Shown: positions 28,880-38,386, counted from the first letter of the stretch. The stretch is 64,000 bases of DNA from Verrucomicrobiia bacterium (GCA_035765895.1 DASTWL010000063.1:1-64000); one strand, 5' to 3'. Notes: generated from the sequence alone by a model not told the origin. Translations and numbers: made by a program.

Positions 28880-30210
28880 AAAACTACATCCTGGACACGA
28901 ATGTCCTGCTCCACGATCCCCACAGCCTGCTCAATTTCGAGGAAAACTCCGTCCTCATTCCCATCGAGGTGATTGAGGAAATTGACCGCTTCAAGCGCGA
29001 GTCCTCCGAGCTGGGCCAGAACGCCCGGTCCGTTTCCCGTTCACTCGACGAACTCCGCCAGCACGGTGCCTTGAGCGACGGCGTCCCGCTGCCGAACGGC
29101 GGCCGGCTCAAAATCGTTTACGAGCACAAGCACAACGGGAACGGCAACGGCAATGGCAACGGCGAGGACGCGCCCAAGTTCAGCAACGATTCCGTGGACA
29201 ACCGCATCCTGACGCTCGCCTACGGCATCAAGAAAAAGAGCCCCAAGGTGCCGACGATTCTGGTCTCGAAGGACATCAACCTGCGGATCAAGGCCGACGC
29301 CATCGGGCTGAAGGCCGAGGATTACGAGACCGACCGGGTTTACATCAAGGACCTCTACACCGGGATGCGCGAGATTCCGATGCATCCGGACAAGCTCGCG
29401 AACTTCCGCGCGAACGGCGAATTGGAGGCCGACGGCGGCAAGCAATATTACCCCAATGAGTATTGCACGCTCGTGGACGAAACGAACCCCAAACGCACGG
29501 TGCTCTCGCGCGTGGATGACTCCGGCGCCAGGTTCATTCCGATCCTCGACTGCCGCGACGGCGTGTGGGGCATCAAGCCGCGCAACCGCGAGCAGCACTT
29601 CGCGTTTGACGCGTTGCTCGACGACCGCATCAAGCTCGTCACGCTCATGGGCAAGGCCGGCACCGGCAAGACACTCATGGCGATGGCCGCCGGCTTGAAA
29701 CGCACCGTGCTCGACCGCGAATTCCGCCGCCTGGTTGTCGCCCGCCCGACCATTGCGATGGGCAAGGAACTCGGCTTCCTGCCCGGTTCGCTCGATGAAA
29801 AGCTCGCGCCGTGGATGCAGCCCATTCACGACGCGCTGGAAATGTTGAGCGATTTGAACATGGGCCACGACCATCGCCGCAGCAGCGACCTGATGCGTTC
29901 CGGCACCATTGTCGTCGAGGCGCTGAGTTACATCCGCGGCCGCAGCATTGCGAACCAGTTCATGATCATCGACGAGGCGCAGAACCTGACGCCGCTGGAA
30001 GTGAAAACCATTGTCACCCGCGTGGGCAACGGCACCAAGCTCGTCTTTACCGGCGACCCCTATCAGATCGACAACCCCTACGTGGATTCGTCCTCGAACG
30101 GCTTCAACTACATCGTGAGCAAGTTCCGCGACCAGTCGCTGGCCGCGCACATCGAGCTGCAAAAGGGCGAGCGCTCCGAGCTGGCCGAACTCGCGGCGAA
30201 CATTCTGTAG
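28876..30210 (+). CDS. PhoH-family ATPase with N-terminal PIN domain (YlaK-like)
   Basis: Cytosolic RNA-metabolism protein (444 aa, GTG start). Residues 1-130 are a PIN ribonuclease domain (NYILDTNVLLHDPHSLL, IPIEVIEEIDRFKRE, and later DNRILTLAY and VSKDINLRIKADAIGL). Residues 235-444 are the PhoH ATPase: Walker A LMGKAGTGKTLMAMAAGL, the VVARPTIAMGKELGFLPG block, Walker B QFMIIDEAQNLTPLEVKTI, and GTKLVFTGDP. PIN-PhoH fusions are thought to be RNA helicase-RNases. Between the two PIN halves there is a low-complexity NGNGNGNGNG tract, from a hexanucleotide repeat at about 29136-29163 that could be length-variable. Confidence 0.93.
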   Translation: MKNYILDTNVLLHDPHSLLNFEENSVLIPIEVIEEIDRFKRESSELGQNARSVSRSLDELRQHGALSDGVPLPNGGRLKIVYEHKHNGNGNGNGNGEDAPKFSNDSVDNRILTLAYGIKKKSPKVPTILVSKDINLRIKADAIGLKAEDYETDRVYIKDLYTGMREIPMHPDKLANFRANGELEADGGKQYYPNEYCTLVDETNPKRTVLSRVDDSGARFIPILDCRDGVWGIKPRNREQHFAFDALLDDRIKLVTLMGKAGTGKTLMAMAAGLKRTVLDREFRRLVVARPTIAMGKELGFLPGSLDEKLAPWMQPIHDALEMLSDLNMGHDHRRSSDLMRSGTIVVEALSYIRGRSIANQFMIIDEAQNLTPLEVKTIVTRVGNGTKLVFTGDPYQIDNPYVDSSSNGFNYIVSKFRDQSLAAHIELQKGERSELAELAANIL

Positions 30211-30330
30211 TGATTCGGTGGTGGGAGAGGCGTCCCGCCTGTCCGGTTGCGCGCACGATTGGCCGCCAAACCTGGCAACCGGCCCGGTCGTGGCTCCCAG
30301 GGCCGGCAAGCTGCCGGTCCCACGGCTGGT

Positions 30331-30591
30331 TTACGAACTGGGTGAGAGCAGCTCCGCCTTGATGGCCGCCAATTCCGCCTGCGGTTCGTCGCCCACGTGC
30401 GCCAGTTTCCCGGCGTGCCGATACCAATAACGGCTGTTGCCCAAGTCGCCCTCCTGCTTGTGCAACACCGCATGAATCCACGCCGCGGTCGCATCGCCCT
30501 CGTATTGCTGCACCAGGTTGTGGGCAGCCTCCCACTTCTTGGTCAACGCCAGTTCGACCGCGCGCAGCAGTTCATCGGGTGAGGCATTCAT
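30331..30591 (-). CDS. Conserved hypothetical protein (86 aa)
   Basis: Short helical protein of a conserved family also known in proteobacteria. It reads ALTKKWEAAHNLVQQYEGD, AAWIHAVLHKQEGDLGNSRY and WYRHAGKLAHVGDEPQAELAA. The AAWIHA-LH-EGDL-N--YWY-RAG pattern is the family hallmark. It looks like a single TPR-like unit. Function unknown. It is convergent with phoH and divergent from the secreted protein gene at 30818. Confidence 0.75.
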   Translation of the reverse strand: MNASPDELLRAVELALTKKWEAAHNLVQQYEGDATAAWIHAVLHKQEGDLGNSRYWYRHAGKLAHVGDEPQAELAAIKAELLSPSS

Positions 30592-30817
30592 GGGCGTGTT
30601 TTACCGACGGGCCGGCATTGCCGCAAGGGCCGGCCGAGATTCCGGCGGCTTTCAATTCAGCGGGCTTTTTGCCGGGCAGGCGCGGGTCGCCGGCATGGAC
30701 GATTCTCCGGCCAGTTCGCATTTGACCGGTTGCGGCGGGCGAGGCCAATATCGCACAACCACCACCGAGCAGTTCAGTTCCCAGAACGATCCAAATCCAA
30801 AAACACGAAAGGTTCCC

Positions 30818-31516
30818 ATGAAGAAATTCATTCTGTGCAGTGCCCTGGTGGCCGTGGCCGGTGCGTTGTTCGCCGCGGACGCGAAGGAAGAGGTCACCGC
30901 CGCCATCAAGAAGCTGGGCGAACAGCCCAATTACAGTTGGAAAACCACGGTGGTCGTGCCTGACAGCGCGCGCTGGCGTCCCGGCCCCACCGAGGGAAAG
31001 ACCGAAAAAGGCGGCGTCCTTTACCAGAAAATGACGTTTGGCGACAACACGACGGAAATCGTCAAGCAGGGCGACAAAGCCGCCTTTACGGACCGGGATG
31101 GCGAATGGCAGTCGGCGGCCAACTCGGAAGGTCAGGAAGGTCGTGGACGATTCATGGCAGCGATGGTGCGGAGTTTACAGGCCCCGGCGGCGCAGGCGGC
31201 GGACATCGCCGGTGGCGTGAAGGAATTCAAATCGGACGGCGACGCCTGGGCGGGTGATTTGACGGAGGACGCAGCGAAGAACCTGATGCGCTTCCGGCGC
31301 GGCGGTGGTGACGGCCCGACGATCAGCGACGCAAAGGGCTCGGCGAAGTTTTGGATCAAGGACGGGGTGCTGTCGAAATATGAATTCAAGCTCTCCGGCA
31401 AGATGGATTTCAACGGCAACGAAATGGACATGGATCGCACCACCACGGTCGAGATCAAGGACGTGGGGACGACGAAGGTCGAAGTGCCGGAAGGGGCGAA
31501 GGCGAAGCTGTCGTGA
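30818..31516 (+). CDS. Secreted hypothetical protein
   Basis: Exported protein of 232 aa starting at the ATG at 30818, with signal peptide MKKFILCSALVAVAGALFAA. The mature part is Lys/Asp/Gly-rich, with repeated short strands (PNYSWKTTVVVPDSA, GVLYQKMTFGDNTTEIV, KFWIKDGVLSKYEFKLSGKM, TTTVEIKDVGTTKVEVPEGA). These suggest a beta-rich periplasmic fold similar to LolA/LppX-like or DUF-type lipocarrier folds. That assignment is speculative. A longer upstream open frame has no signal peptide and is not preferred. Transcription would run toward the converging slipin gene. Confidence 0.75.
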   Translation: MKKFILCSALVAVAGALFAADAKEEVTAAIKKLGEQPNYSWKTTVVVPDSARWRPGPTEGKTEKGGVLYQKMTFGDNTTEIVKQGDKAAFTDRDGEWQSAANSEGQEGRGRFMAAMVRSLQAPAAQAADIAGGVKEFKSDGDAWAGDLTEDAAKNLMRFRRGGGDGPTISDAKGSAKFWIKDGVLSKYEFKLSGKMDFNGNEMDMDRTTTVEIKDVGTTKVEVPEGAKAKLS

Positions 31517-31613
31517 GCCCGGGCGCCATTCGGCGAAATTGATGAAACTCAACCGGCCGGGCCGCGGTGACGCGACCCGGCCTTCTGTTTACGTCGCCGT
31601 AAATACAAGTCCG

Positions 31614-32384
31614 CTACTTCTTCAAAAACGGGGCGAAGAGGTCGACCGGGATGGGCAGGAAAGTCGTTGTGTTATGTTCGCTCGAGATTTCCCGCATGGT
31701 TTGCAGGTAGCGCAGTTGGAGGGCGATGGGCTCCTTGCTGATCAGCGCGGCGGCTTGAACCATTTTCTCCGCCGCCTGGAACTCGCCCTCGGCATTCACG
31801 ATTTTGGCGCGGCGCTCGCGCTCAGCCTCGGCCTGCTTGGCCATTGCGCGCTTCATGCTGTCGGGCAACGCCACATCCTTCACCTCCACCGCGGTGACCT
31901 TGACTCCCCACGGGTCAGTCTGGCGGTCGATGATTTCCTGGAGCGTGTGGTTGATTTTTTCGCGCTGGGCGAGCAGCTCGTCCATCTCGGCCTGGCCGAG
32001 CACGCTGCGGAGCGTGGTTTGCGAAATGAGCGCGGTGGCCTTCCAGAAGTTTTCCACCTTCACCACGGCGGCCATTGGATCCACGACGCGAAAGTAAACT
32101 ACGGCGTCCACGGTTACGGGCACGTTGTCGCGGGTCATGACTTCCTGCTTGGCCACGTCGATGGTGACGACGCGGAGGTCCATCTTGACCATGCGGTCCA
32201 CGATGGGGATGAGGAAGATGAGGCCGGGGCCTTTGGCGCCGAGCAGTTTGCCGAGACGAAAGATGACGCCACGCTCGTATTCACGCAGGATGCGGACCAT
32301 CTGCGGCAGCACGATGGCGGCGATGATGATGGCCGGAATCAGCCAGAACGTGAGGTTCATGAGTTGTTGGATGAGCTGGGGCAT
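31614..32384 (-). CDS. Slipin/stomatin-like SPFH-domain membrane protein
   Basis: Membrane protein of 256 aa with one N-terminal hydrophobic helix ([20 protein letters not shown]) and an SPFH/Band 7 domain: [103 protein letters not shown]-type segments. The coiled C terminus ([22 protein letters not shown]) mediates oligomerisation. It follows the NfeD-like gene by 69 bases on the same strand. NfeD/slipin pairs are a known conserved unit acting at membrane microdomains, where the NfeD protease may cleave the slipin tail. Confidence 0.93.
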   Translation of the reverse strand: MPQLIQQLMNLTFWLIPAIIIAAIVLPQMVRILREYERGVIFRLGKLLGAKGPGLIFLIPIVDRMVKMDLRVVTIDVAKQEVMTRDNVPVTVDAVVYFRVVDPMAAVVKVENFWKATALISQTTLRSVLGQAEMDELLAQREKINHTLQEIIDRQTDPWGVKVTAVEVKDVALPDSMKRAMAKQAEAERERRAKIVNAEGEFQAAEKMVQAAALISKEPIALQLRYLQTMREISSEHNTTTFLPIPVDLFAPFLKK

Positions 32385-32453
32385 AATCGTTGTTCCCTTC
32401 CTGGTTCGCGTTGTTTTTCGTTGAGCTGGCCCGCTGGCGTCGCCGCCCGCGGT

Positions 32454-33734
32454 TCACGTCCTGCGTTTCACCTTGAGCGTCAGGCCCTCCACGGAGACCA
32501 CTTCAACGGGGACGTCCTTTTCAATGACGTCGTCGCTGACGGCCCGCCAGATTTCGCCCTCGATGAAAACCTTGCCTTCGGTGCGGCTGATGCGGGAGAG
32601 CGCGGGGATGACCTGGCCGATCATGGTCTCCCGGCCCGCGCGCACCGGCAGCGATTGCGCCCGCAGCCCCTTCCCGACGACGAACAGGAAAAACGCCACC
32701 GTCAGCACCACGCCGGGAATGATGTAACCGAGTGACAGCCGGAAGGCCGGGTCGGCCCGGTTGAACAGCATCAGCGCGCCGAGGAAAAAGGCGATGATGC
32801 CGCCGCCGGTCAACACGCCGTGCGTTGGCGCGAACACGTCGATCACGAACAGCAGCACGGCCAGGCCGATCAGCGCCAGCCCGGCAATGTTGACGGGCAG
32901 GATGCTCGACATGTAGAGGACCAGGATGAAGGCGATGGCGCCCACCACCCCGGGCAGGATGGCGCCCGGATTGCTGAGTTCGCCGATGATGCCGTAGATG
33001 GCGACGAGCATGAGAATGAACATCACTTCCGGCCGCCAGAGGGCCTGGAAGACGCGTTCGCGGGCAATCATGGGAATGGCCACCACCGAAGCACCCGCGG
33101 TGTGCAGCACCTTGTCACCCACCTTGCGCGTGTCGAGTTGCTGCAACAGGTCGGGCACGTCCTTGGCAATCAAATCAATAACCTTCAGTTCCAACGCTTT
33201 TTCCGCGGTGATGGAGGCGCTTTCCTTCACAGACGCTTTGGCCCACTCGATGTTGCGCCCGCGCTTCTGGGCGATGGCTTCGATGTAGCTGGTCGCAAAG
33301 TTTTCCAGCTTCTCCTTCATCACGTCATCGGTCTTTTCCTCGCCGCCCGGAACGCCGCCGATGGAGACCGGGTGCGCCGCGCCGATGCTGGTGTTGGGAG
33401 CCATGGCCGCGATGTCCGCCGCGAGGGTGATGAAGCATCCGGCGCTGCCCGCATTCGCGCCCGAAGGGGCGACGTAAACCACGACCGGCACGGGCGACGC
33501 GTAGAAGGCCTGCACGATTTGCTTGGTGGAATCAAGCAACCCGCCGGGGGTGTCGAGCTGGAGAATGAGGCAGGCATCGCCGCTCTGGCCGGCGACCTGG
33601 GTGGCGCGCTCAATGTAGCTGGCGGTGGCCGGTCCGATGGCGCCATCAATCTTGATGAACCCGACCTGGGCGGCCAGCCCGGGCCTTGTCCCCGCCACGA
33701 ACATCAGGAGAGCGATAAGAAATCGGCATGTCAT
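32454..33734 (-). CDS. NfeD-like membrane-bound serine protease (ClpP-class)
   Basis: Long-form NfeD protein (426 aa) from the ATG at 33732-33734, with GAGGG 6 bases upstream. A signal peptide (CRFLIALLMFVAGTRPGLAA) leads into a ClpP-class protease domain: DACLILQLDTPGGLLDSTKQIV, VVVYVAPSGANAGSAGCFITLAADI (Ser in the GANAGSAG motif) and PNTSIGAAHPVS. Residues about 230-345 contain four to five membrane helices. The C-terminal OB-fold domain has EGKVFIEGEIWRAVSDD and VEVVSVEGLTLKVKRR. It pairs with the downstream slipin gene. Confidence 0.93.
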   Translation of the reverse strand: MTCRFLIALLMFVAGTRPGLAAQVGFIKIDGAIGPATASYIERATQVAGQSGDACLILQLDTPGGLLDSTKQIVQAFYASPVPVVVYVAPSGANAGSAGCFITLAADIAAMAPNTSIGAAHPVSIGGVPGGEEKTDDVMKEKLENFATSYIEAIAQKRGRNIEWAKASVKESASITAEKALELKVIDLIAKDVPDLLQQLDTRKVGDKVLHTAGASVVAIPMIARERVFQALWRPEVMFILMLVAIYGIIGELSNPGAILPGVVGAIAFILVLYMSSILPVNIAGLALIGLAVLLFVIDVFAPTHGVLTGGGIIAFFLGALMLFNRADPAFRLSLGYIIPGVVLTVAFFLFVVGKGLRAQSLPVRAGRETMIGQVIPALSRISRTEGKVFIEGEIWRAVSDDVIEKDVPVEVVSVEGLTLKVKRRT

Positions 33735-33852
33735 GGCTTCCCTCACCGCCAACAACTTACCTGATGCCGGGGGCTGCGCAAACTCGATTTGGCCGGCGGT
33801 GGGGCGAGACTTCGCGCTTTTGCTGCCCCGCCGACACGGCTAGGGTGCGCGC

Positions 33853-34323
33853 ATGTCGCTGGTGCGCATTCTGGTGGATGGCTACAGCCTGCTGCACAAC
33901 TGGCCCGAACTGGCGCCGGGGCAGGCACGCCATTCCGCGCCCGCCCGCGACGCCCTGGTGGAGAAACTGACGCAGTATCACGATGCGACGGGCACGCCGG
34001 TGAGCATTTTCTTCGACGGCTCCTTCGCCCGCGGCGCAGGCCCCAAGCCGCATTCCACGGCGGCGGTGGAGGTGCTGTTCTCGAGCGGCGGCCAGACGGC
34101 GGATGACTTGATTGAACGCGCCGCCCACCGGTTTCAGCCCTACGGCCAAGTGCTGGTGGTGACGGACGACATGGCCGAACGCGAAACCGTAATTGCGCTG
34201 GGCGCCTCCGCCGCGAGCTGCGACAATTTCATCGCCATGGTGCAGGCGGCACTGCATGAACTCGCCAACGACCTCAAACATCACAATCGCAATGAGCGAA
34301 ATCGCTTCAATCGACGGCAGTGA
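33853..34323 (+). CDS. NYN-domain RNase (YacP/Rae1-like)
   Basis: Small cytosolic PIN-like nuclease (156 aa) of the NYN/YacP group. The fold opens with VRILVDGYSLLHNWPEL (conserved Asp9). The second acidic cluster is ARDALVEKLTQYHDATGT, then VSIFFDGSFARG (Asp54), GQTADDLIERAAHRF (DD near 83) and VLVVTDDMAERE. These acidic positions form the metal-binding active site in the family. YacP (Rae1) of Bacillus cleaves mRNA in the ribosome A site. The same activity here is inferred, not shown. It overlaps no neighbour, and the VWA-like gene follows 19 bases later. Confidence 0.88.
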   Translation: MSLVRILVDGYSLLHNWPELAPGQARHSAPARDALVEKLTQYHDATGTPVSIFFDGSFARGAGPKPHSTAAVEVLFSSGGQTADDLIERAAHRFQPYGQVLVVTDDMAERETVIALGASAASCDNFIAMVQAALHELANDLKHHNRNERNRFNRRQ

Positions 34324-34342
34324 TCGTGTTTTCATCCGCCTC

Positions 34343-35527
34343 ATGAAGACCTTGCGTGCCGCCCTGGCGGCGGTGTTCGCCCTGTGGCTGACGGGCTTAA
34401 CCGTGGCCCGGGCAGTGGAGCCGGCGGCCCCGGGTAAAAAGGCCCAGCCCGCGCGGTGGTTGTTGATCGTGGACACTTCGTCCGCCATGGAACGCCGGGC
34501 CAAGGCGGTGGAAGGCGTGGTCGGGGAACTGGTGGCGTCCGGCATGAACGGCCAGATTCATCCGGGCGATGAGCTGGGCATCTGGACGTTCAACAAGGAA
34601 CTCCGCGCTGGCGCCGCGCCGTTGCAAACGTGGCAGCCGGCGCACTCCAACAGCATTGCCGGCCATCTGGTGGCGTTTCTCGCCAAACAAAAGTATGAAG
34701 GCAAGGCGAACTTCCAGCCCGTGCTCGCCGAGTTGGGCCGGCTGGTTCCGGTCTCACGGCAGCTGACCATTCTGGTGATGGCCGACGGTTCGCAACCGAT
34801 CGCGGGCACGCCCTTCGACGCCGCCATCAACGCGTCCTACGAAAAAACCCGCGCCGAACTCGCCCGGACGCGCATGCCGTTGGTGACGGTGCTGCGCGTC
34901 TATCACGGCAAATACATCGGCCAGAATGTATCCTTCGCTCCGTGGCCGGTTGAATTCCCGCCCTTCCCGCCAGAACCGCCGGTGACGGAAAGCCGGCCCA
35001 CCACGGCGGCTCCGCCGGCCGTGCCGCCCATTACCGCGACGGCCAAGCCCATCATCATTCACAGCGAACCTAAACCGGCTGAATCAACCAACTTGATCAC
35101 GGCGCCGCTGGCGCCTGCTCCGTCGCTGCCCTTGGTGACCACCCAGCCCGCCCCCGTTGTAACGGTGGCGCCTGCGCCCGCTGCTCAACCGGTCGTTGAG
35201 GCGCCGGCGGCACCGCCCGCCGTTTCGCCGCCTGTAGTCCAACCGTTGGCAGAACCCATGACACCGCCCGTTGCGCCCGCGCCCACCGCCACACCATCCG
35301 CGGCGGCACCCGTTGCTCCGTCGCCGGCGGTTGCGGTCGCGCCGGAGGCCGTTCCCACGGCACCGACGGCCACCGCAGACACGGTTACTGCGCGCAAATG
35401 GCCGCTGATTCTGGGGATTGGCTGCTTCTGGGTGGCCATCATGGTGGCGCTGGTGCTGGCACGCCGCGCCCGGCGGCAGGCCGGAACCAGTTACATTACA
35501 CGTTCGATTGATCGCGAGATGAAGTGA
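34343..35527 (+). CDS. VWA-domain protein with Pro/Ala-rich stalk and C-terminal membrane anchor
   Basis: Exported 394-aa protein starting at the ATG at 34343, with signal peptide MKTLRAALAAVFALWLTGLT. Residues about 35-210 resemble a von Willebrand factor A domain (WLLIVDTSSAMERRAKAVEG, GDELGIWTFNKEL, LTILVMADGSQPIAG). The metal site DxSxS is degenerate (DTSSA). Residues about 215-355 are Pro/Ala/Val/Thr-rich low complexity, a likely extended stalk. A terminal helix (WPLILGIGCFWVAIMVALVLA) followed by RRARRQAG anchors the C terminus. It is probably a surface or periplasmic sensor or adhesin. Family precedent is only general. Confidence 0.78.
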   Translation: MKTLRAALAAVFALWLTGLTVARAVEPAAPGKKAQPARWLLIVDTSSAMERRAKAVEGVVGELVASGMNGQIHPGDELGIWTFNKELRAGAAPLQTWQPAHSNSIAGHLVAFLAKQKYEGKANFQPVLAELGRLVPVSRQLTILVMADGSQPIAGTPFDAAINASYEKTRAELARTRMPLVTVLRVYHGKYIGQNVSFAPWPVEFPPFPPEPPVTESRPTTAAPPAVPPITATAKPIIIHSEPKPAESTNLITAPLAPAPSLPLVTTQPAPVVTVAPAPAAQPVVEAPAAPPAVSPPVVQPLAEPMTPPVAPAPTATPSAAAPVAPSPAVAVAPEAVPTAPTATADTVTARKWPLILGIGCFWVAIMVALVLARRARRQAGTSYITRSIDREMK

Positions 35528-35594
35528 TGCCGCCGCCTTCGCGGGATTTTAGTTTGGCCTTAAACGCATCACCTGTCCTGCGTCCGGGGATTGT

Positions 35595-35623
35595 TTGACC
35601 TGTCCCTGACCCTAACCTAGACT
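35595..35623 (+). promoter_or_regulatory. Predicted promoter for serA with a very short leader
   Basis: TTGACC (35595-35600) and TAGACT (35618-35623) with a 17-base spacer. The start codon at 35636 lies only 12 bases after the -10 box, so the transcript would be nearly leaderless, consistent with no visible Shine-Dalgarno sequence. Confidence 0.55.
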
Positions 35624-35635
35624 CGCCGCCCATTT

Positions 35636-37234
35636 ATGAAAGTGTTGGTTTGCGACCCCATTTCGCCCAAGGGCATTGCCCTCCTTCAGGAACGCCCCGA
35701 ATTCAATGTCGTGGTGCTGCCCAAGAAGCACACCGAAGCCGAGTTGCTGCCGCTCGTGGCGGACGCCGCGGCCATCATCGTGCGTTCCGAGACGGAAGTG
35801 ACCCAGAACGTGCTCGAAGCCGCGCCGCAATTGCGCGTCGTCGGCCGGGCCGGCGTGGGCGTGGACAACATCAACGTGGAGGCCGCCACCGCGCGCGGGG
35901 TGGTCGTCATGAACACGCCTGGTGGCAATACGGTCACCACGGCGGAACTGACCTTCGCGATGCTGCTGAACCTGGCCCGCAAGGTGCCGCAGGCGCATGC
36001 CTCGATGGCCGGCGGCAAGTGGGATCGCAAATTGTTTTCCGGCGTTGAAATGGCCGGCAAGACGCTCGGCGTGCTCGGCATGGGCCGCATCGGCGGCGAA
36101 GTGGCCAGGCGCGCCCTCGCCTTCGGCATGAAGGTGGTGGCCTACGACCCGTTCCTGACCGAGGGCCGGGCCCAGGCGTTGGGCGTGGAACTGGTTTCCG
36201 ACCTCGACGGCATCTATCGCGTGGCGGATTTCATCACTGTGCACATGCCGGTGACGGAGCAGACGAAGGGCATGTTGAACGCCGCCGCGTTCGCGAAGAT
36301 GAAACCCAACGTGCGCATCGTGAACTGCGCCCGCGGTGAAATCATCGTGGAAAACGACCTGCTCGCCGCGCTGGATTCCGGCAAGGTCGCGGCCGCCGCG
36401 CTGGACGTCTTTCGCGTCGAGCCGCTGGCCGCCGATCATCCCTTTCGCAAGCATCCGGCGCTGGTTCTCACGCCGCATCTGGGCGCCAGCACGAAGGAGG
36501 CGCAGGAAAAGTGCGGCATCGAAGTCGCCGAAGTCATCGCCTCGTATCTCCTGACCGGCGAAGTCCGCAACGCGGTCAACCTGCCCTACCTCGACGCGAA
36601 GACTTACGAGCAGGTCAAGCCCTACCTCACGCTTGGCGAAAAGCTCGGCAAGATGCTGGGCCAGATCACGCCTTCGGCGGTGGACCGTTTGCACATCACC
36701 TACGGCGGCAAGGCGCAGGAACTGCCGAACATCGACCCCATCACGCGCGCGGTGCTGGTCGGTTTCCTGTCCTGCTCGGACAACAAGGACATCAACAACG
36801 TCAACGTGCGCAGCGTGGCGGCGGCGGCCGGCCTGACCGTGGAGGAAAAGCGGTCCAATGAGCCCGTCACTTTCAACGAATGGCTGCACGTGCAGGCCTT
36901 CAACGGCACCCAAAAAGTGGGTTCCACGGGTGGCACCTTCTTCGGTTCGCCCGACAATCCGCGCATTGTGCGCGTGCTCAGCCGGCCCACGGAAATTGTT
37001 CCTTCCGGCGTGGTGCTGCTGCTGACAAACAAGGACGTGCCGGGCATCGTCGGCCAGCTCGGCACCTTGCTTGCCAAGCACAAGGTCAACATCGCCGGCA
37101 TGAGCCTCTCCCGTGACACCGTGGGTGGCCATGCGCTGACGGCCCTGAATCTCGACAGCGTGCCGCCGCCGGCCTTGATCCAGGAAATCGAAAACGATCC
37201 GAACATCTCCAACGTCCAAGTGGTCAAACTCTAG
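35636..37234 (+). CDS. serA: D-3-phosphoglycerate dehydrogenase SerA
   Basis: First enzyme of serine synthesis (532 aa, long form as in Bacillus and Mycobacterium). Substrate-binding half starts KVLVCDPISPKGIALLQERPE. The NAD domain has GRAGVGVDNINVEAATARGV, GKTLGVLGMGRIGGEVARRA, then NCARGEIIVENDLLAALDSGKVA and the catalytic His region LTPHLGASTKEAQEKCG. Residues about 320-450 form the allosteric substrate-binding (ASB) domain, and about 455-532 the ACT domain (VVLLLTNKDVPGIVGQLGTLL), typical of serine feedback regulation. The parvulin gene follows 9 bases later. Confidence 0.96.
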   Translation: MKVLVCDPISPKGIALLQERPEFNVVVLPKKHTEAELLPLVADAAAIIVRSETEVTQNVLEAAPQLRVVGRAGVGVDNINVEAATARGVVVMNTPGGNTVTTAELTFAMLLNLARKVPQAHASMAGGKWDRKLFSGVEMAGKTLGVLGMGRIGGEVARRALAFGMKVVAYDPFLTEGRAQALGVELVSDLDGIYRVADFITVHMPVTEQTKGMLNAAAFAKMKPNVRIVNCARGEIIVENDLLAALDSGKVAAAALDVFRVEPLAADHPFRKHPALVLTPHLGASTKEAQEKCGIEVAEVIASYLLTGEVRNAVNLPYLDAKTYEQVKPYLTLGEKLGKMLGQITPSAVDRLHITYGGKAQELPNIDPITRAVLVGFLSCSDNKDINNVNVRSVAAAAGLTVEEKRSNEPVTFNEWLHVQAFNGTQKVGSTGGTFFGSPDNPRIVRVLSRPTEIVPSGVVLLLTNKDVPGIVGQLGTLLAKHKVNIAGMSLSRDTVGGHALTALNLDSVPPPALIQEIENDPNISNVQVVKL

Positions 37235-37243
37235 TCCGACTTT

Positions 37244-38386
37244 ATGAACATAATCCGAACGAACTCCGTGCTGCTCCTGGCGGCGCTTACTGCCGTCCAT
37301 CTGACCGCCAGCGCGGCGGATTCGACGAACACCGACGCGGCGCTGGCCAAGGATTCCGTGGCCAAGCCCCTGGAGCTGTTCGCCAATGACATCGTGGCGA
37401 AGGGCGACGACGTGAAGGTCACCCGCGCCATGCTTGACGAGGCGATGATCAACATCAAGGCCTCCGCCGCGGCGCGGGGGCAGGCCATTCCGCCGCAGCG
37501 CATGACGGCGCTTGAGTCGCAGGTGTTGGACCGCCTGATCGGCATGCAGTTGTTGAACAAAATGGCGACCGCCGCCGACCGGACGAATGGCCTCGAGTCC
37601 GCTCAGAAACAGTTTTCCCTCATCAAGACGAACGCCGGCAGCGAGGAAAACCTGCTGCGGCAGCTCAAGACCGTGGGCATGACGGTTGAAGAGTTGAACA
37701 AGAAGCTCGCGGAGGAGGCCGTGGCCGACGCCGTGTTGCAGCGCGAAATCAAATTTGATGTGAGCGATGCCGATGTGAAGAAGTTTTACGACGACAACCC
37801 GAGCCAGTTCGAGCAGCCGGAAACGGTGCGGGCCGCGCACATTTTGATCAGCACGCAGGAGAAGGACGGCTCCGAAATGAGCGATGCCAAGAAGGCGGAG
37901 AAGAAGAAGCTCGCCGAAGGGCTGCTCAAGCGCGCCAAGGCCGGCGAGGATTTTGCCAAACTGGCGCAGGAATACTCCGACGATCCCGGCTCCAAGGATC
38001 GCGGCGGCGAATATACCTTCCCACGCGGCCAGATGGTGCCGGAGTTTGAAGCCGCGGCGTTCGGCATGGAAACCAATCAAATCAGCGACCTTGTCACCAC
38101 CCAGTTTGGCTACCACATCATCAAGCTGCTCGAGAAGCATCCGGCCAAGACTGTTTCCTTTGAAGAAGCAGCGCCGGACATCCGCAAATATCTCAAAACG
38201 CGCGGCATTCAGCAGCAGATTCCCGCCTTCATGGCCAAGCTGGAAAAGGACGCGCACGTCGAGATTCTGGACCCGGATTTGAAACAGGCGGCCGCCGACC
38301 GCGCGAAGGCGCTGGCGGAACAGCCGGCCGATGCAGCGGCCAAACCGCCCGTCGCAGGCGAGAAGAAAACGGACGGTCAGAAGTAA
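37244..38386 (+). CDS. Periplasmic parvulin-type peptidyl-prolyl isomerase (SurA/PrsA-like)
   Basis: Exported folding factor of 380 aa. Signal peptide SVLLLAALTAVHLTASAA is followed by a helical SurA-N-like domain (QAIPPQRMTALESQVLDRLIGMQLL, residues about 80-180). The parvulin core is residues about 195-310 (ETVRAAHILISTQEKDGSE, FAKLAQEYSDDPGSKDRGGEYTF, QMVPEFEAAAFGMETNQISD, QFGYHIIKLLEKHPAKTVS). The terminal Lys/Ala/Pro-rich tail is low complexity. It probably assists outer-membrane or periplasmic protein folding. It lies just after serA and is closed by a strong terminator. Confidence 0.92.
   Translation: MNIIRTNSVLLLAALTAVHLTASAADSTNTDAALAKDSVAKPLELFANDIVAKGDDVKVTRAMLDEAMINIKASAAARGQAIPPQRMTALESQVLDRLIGMQLLNKMATAADRTNGLESAQKQFSLIKTNAGSEENLLRQLKTVGMTVEELNKKLAEEAVADAVLQREIKFDVSDADVKKFYDDNPSQFEQPETVRAAHILISTQEKDGSEMSDAKKAEKKKLAEGLLKRAKAGEDFAKLAQEYSDDPGSKDRGGEYTFPRGQMVPEFEAAAFGMETNQISDLVTTQFGYHIIKLLEKHPAKTVSFEEAAPDIRKYLKTRGIQQQIPAFMAKLEKDAHVEILDPDLKQAAADRAKALAEQPADAAAKPPVAGEKKTDGQK

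Noticed and set aside
35612-38257. Minus-strand open frame of 881 codons
   Set aside because: Antisense to serA and the parvulin gene, both of which have unmistakable family motifs.
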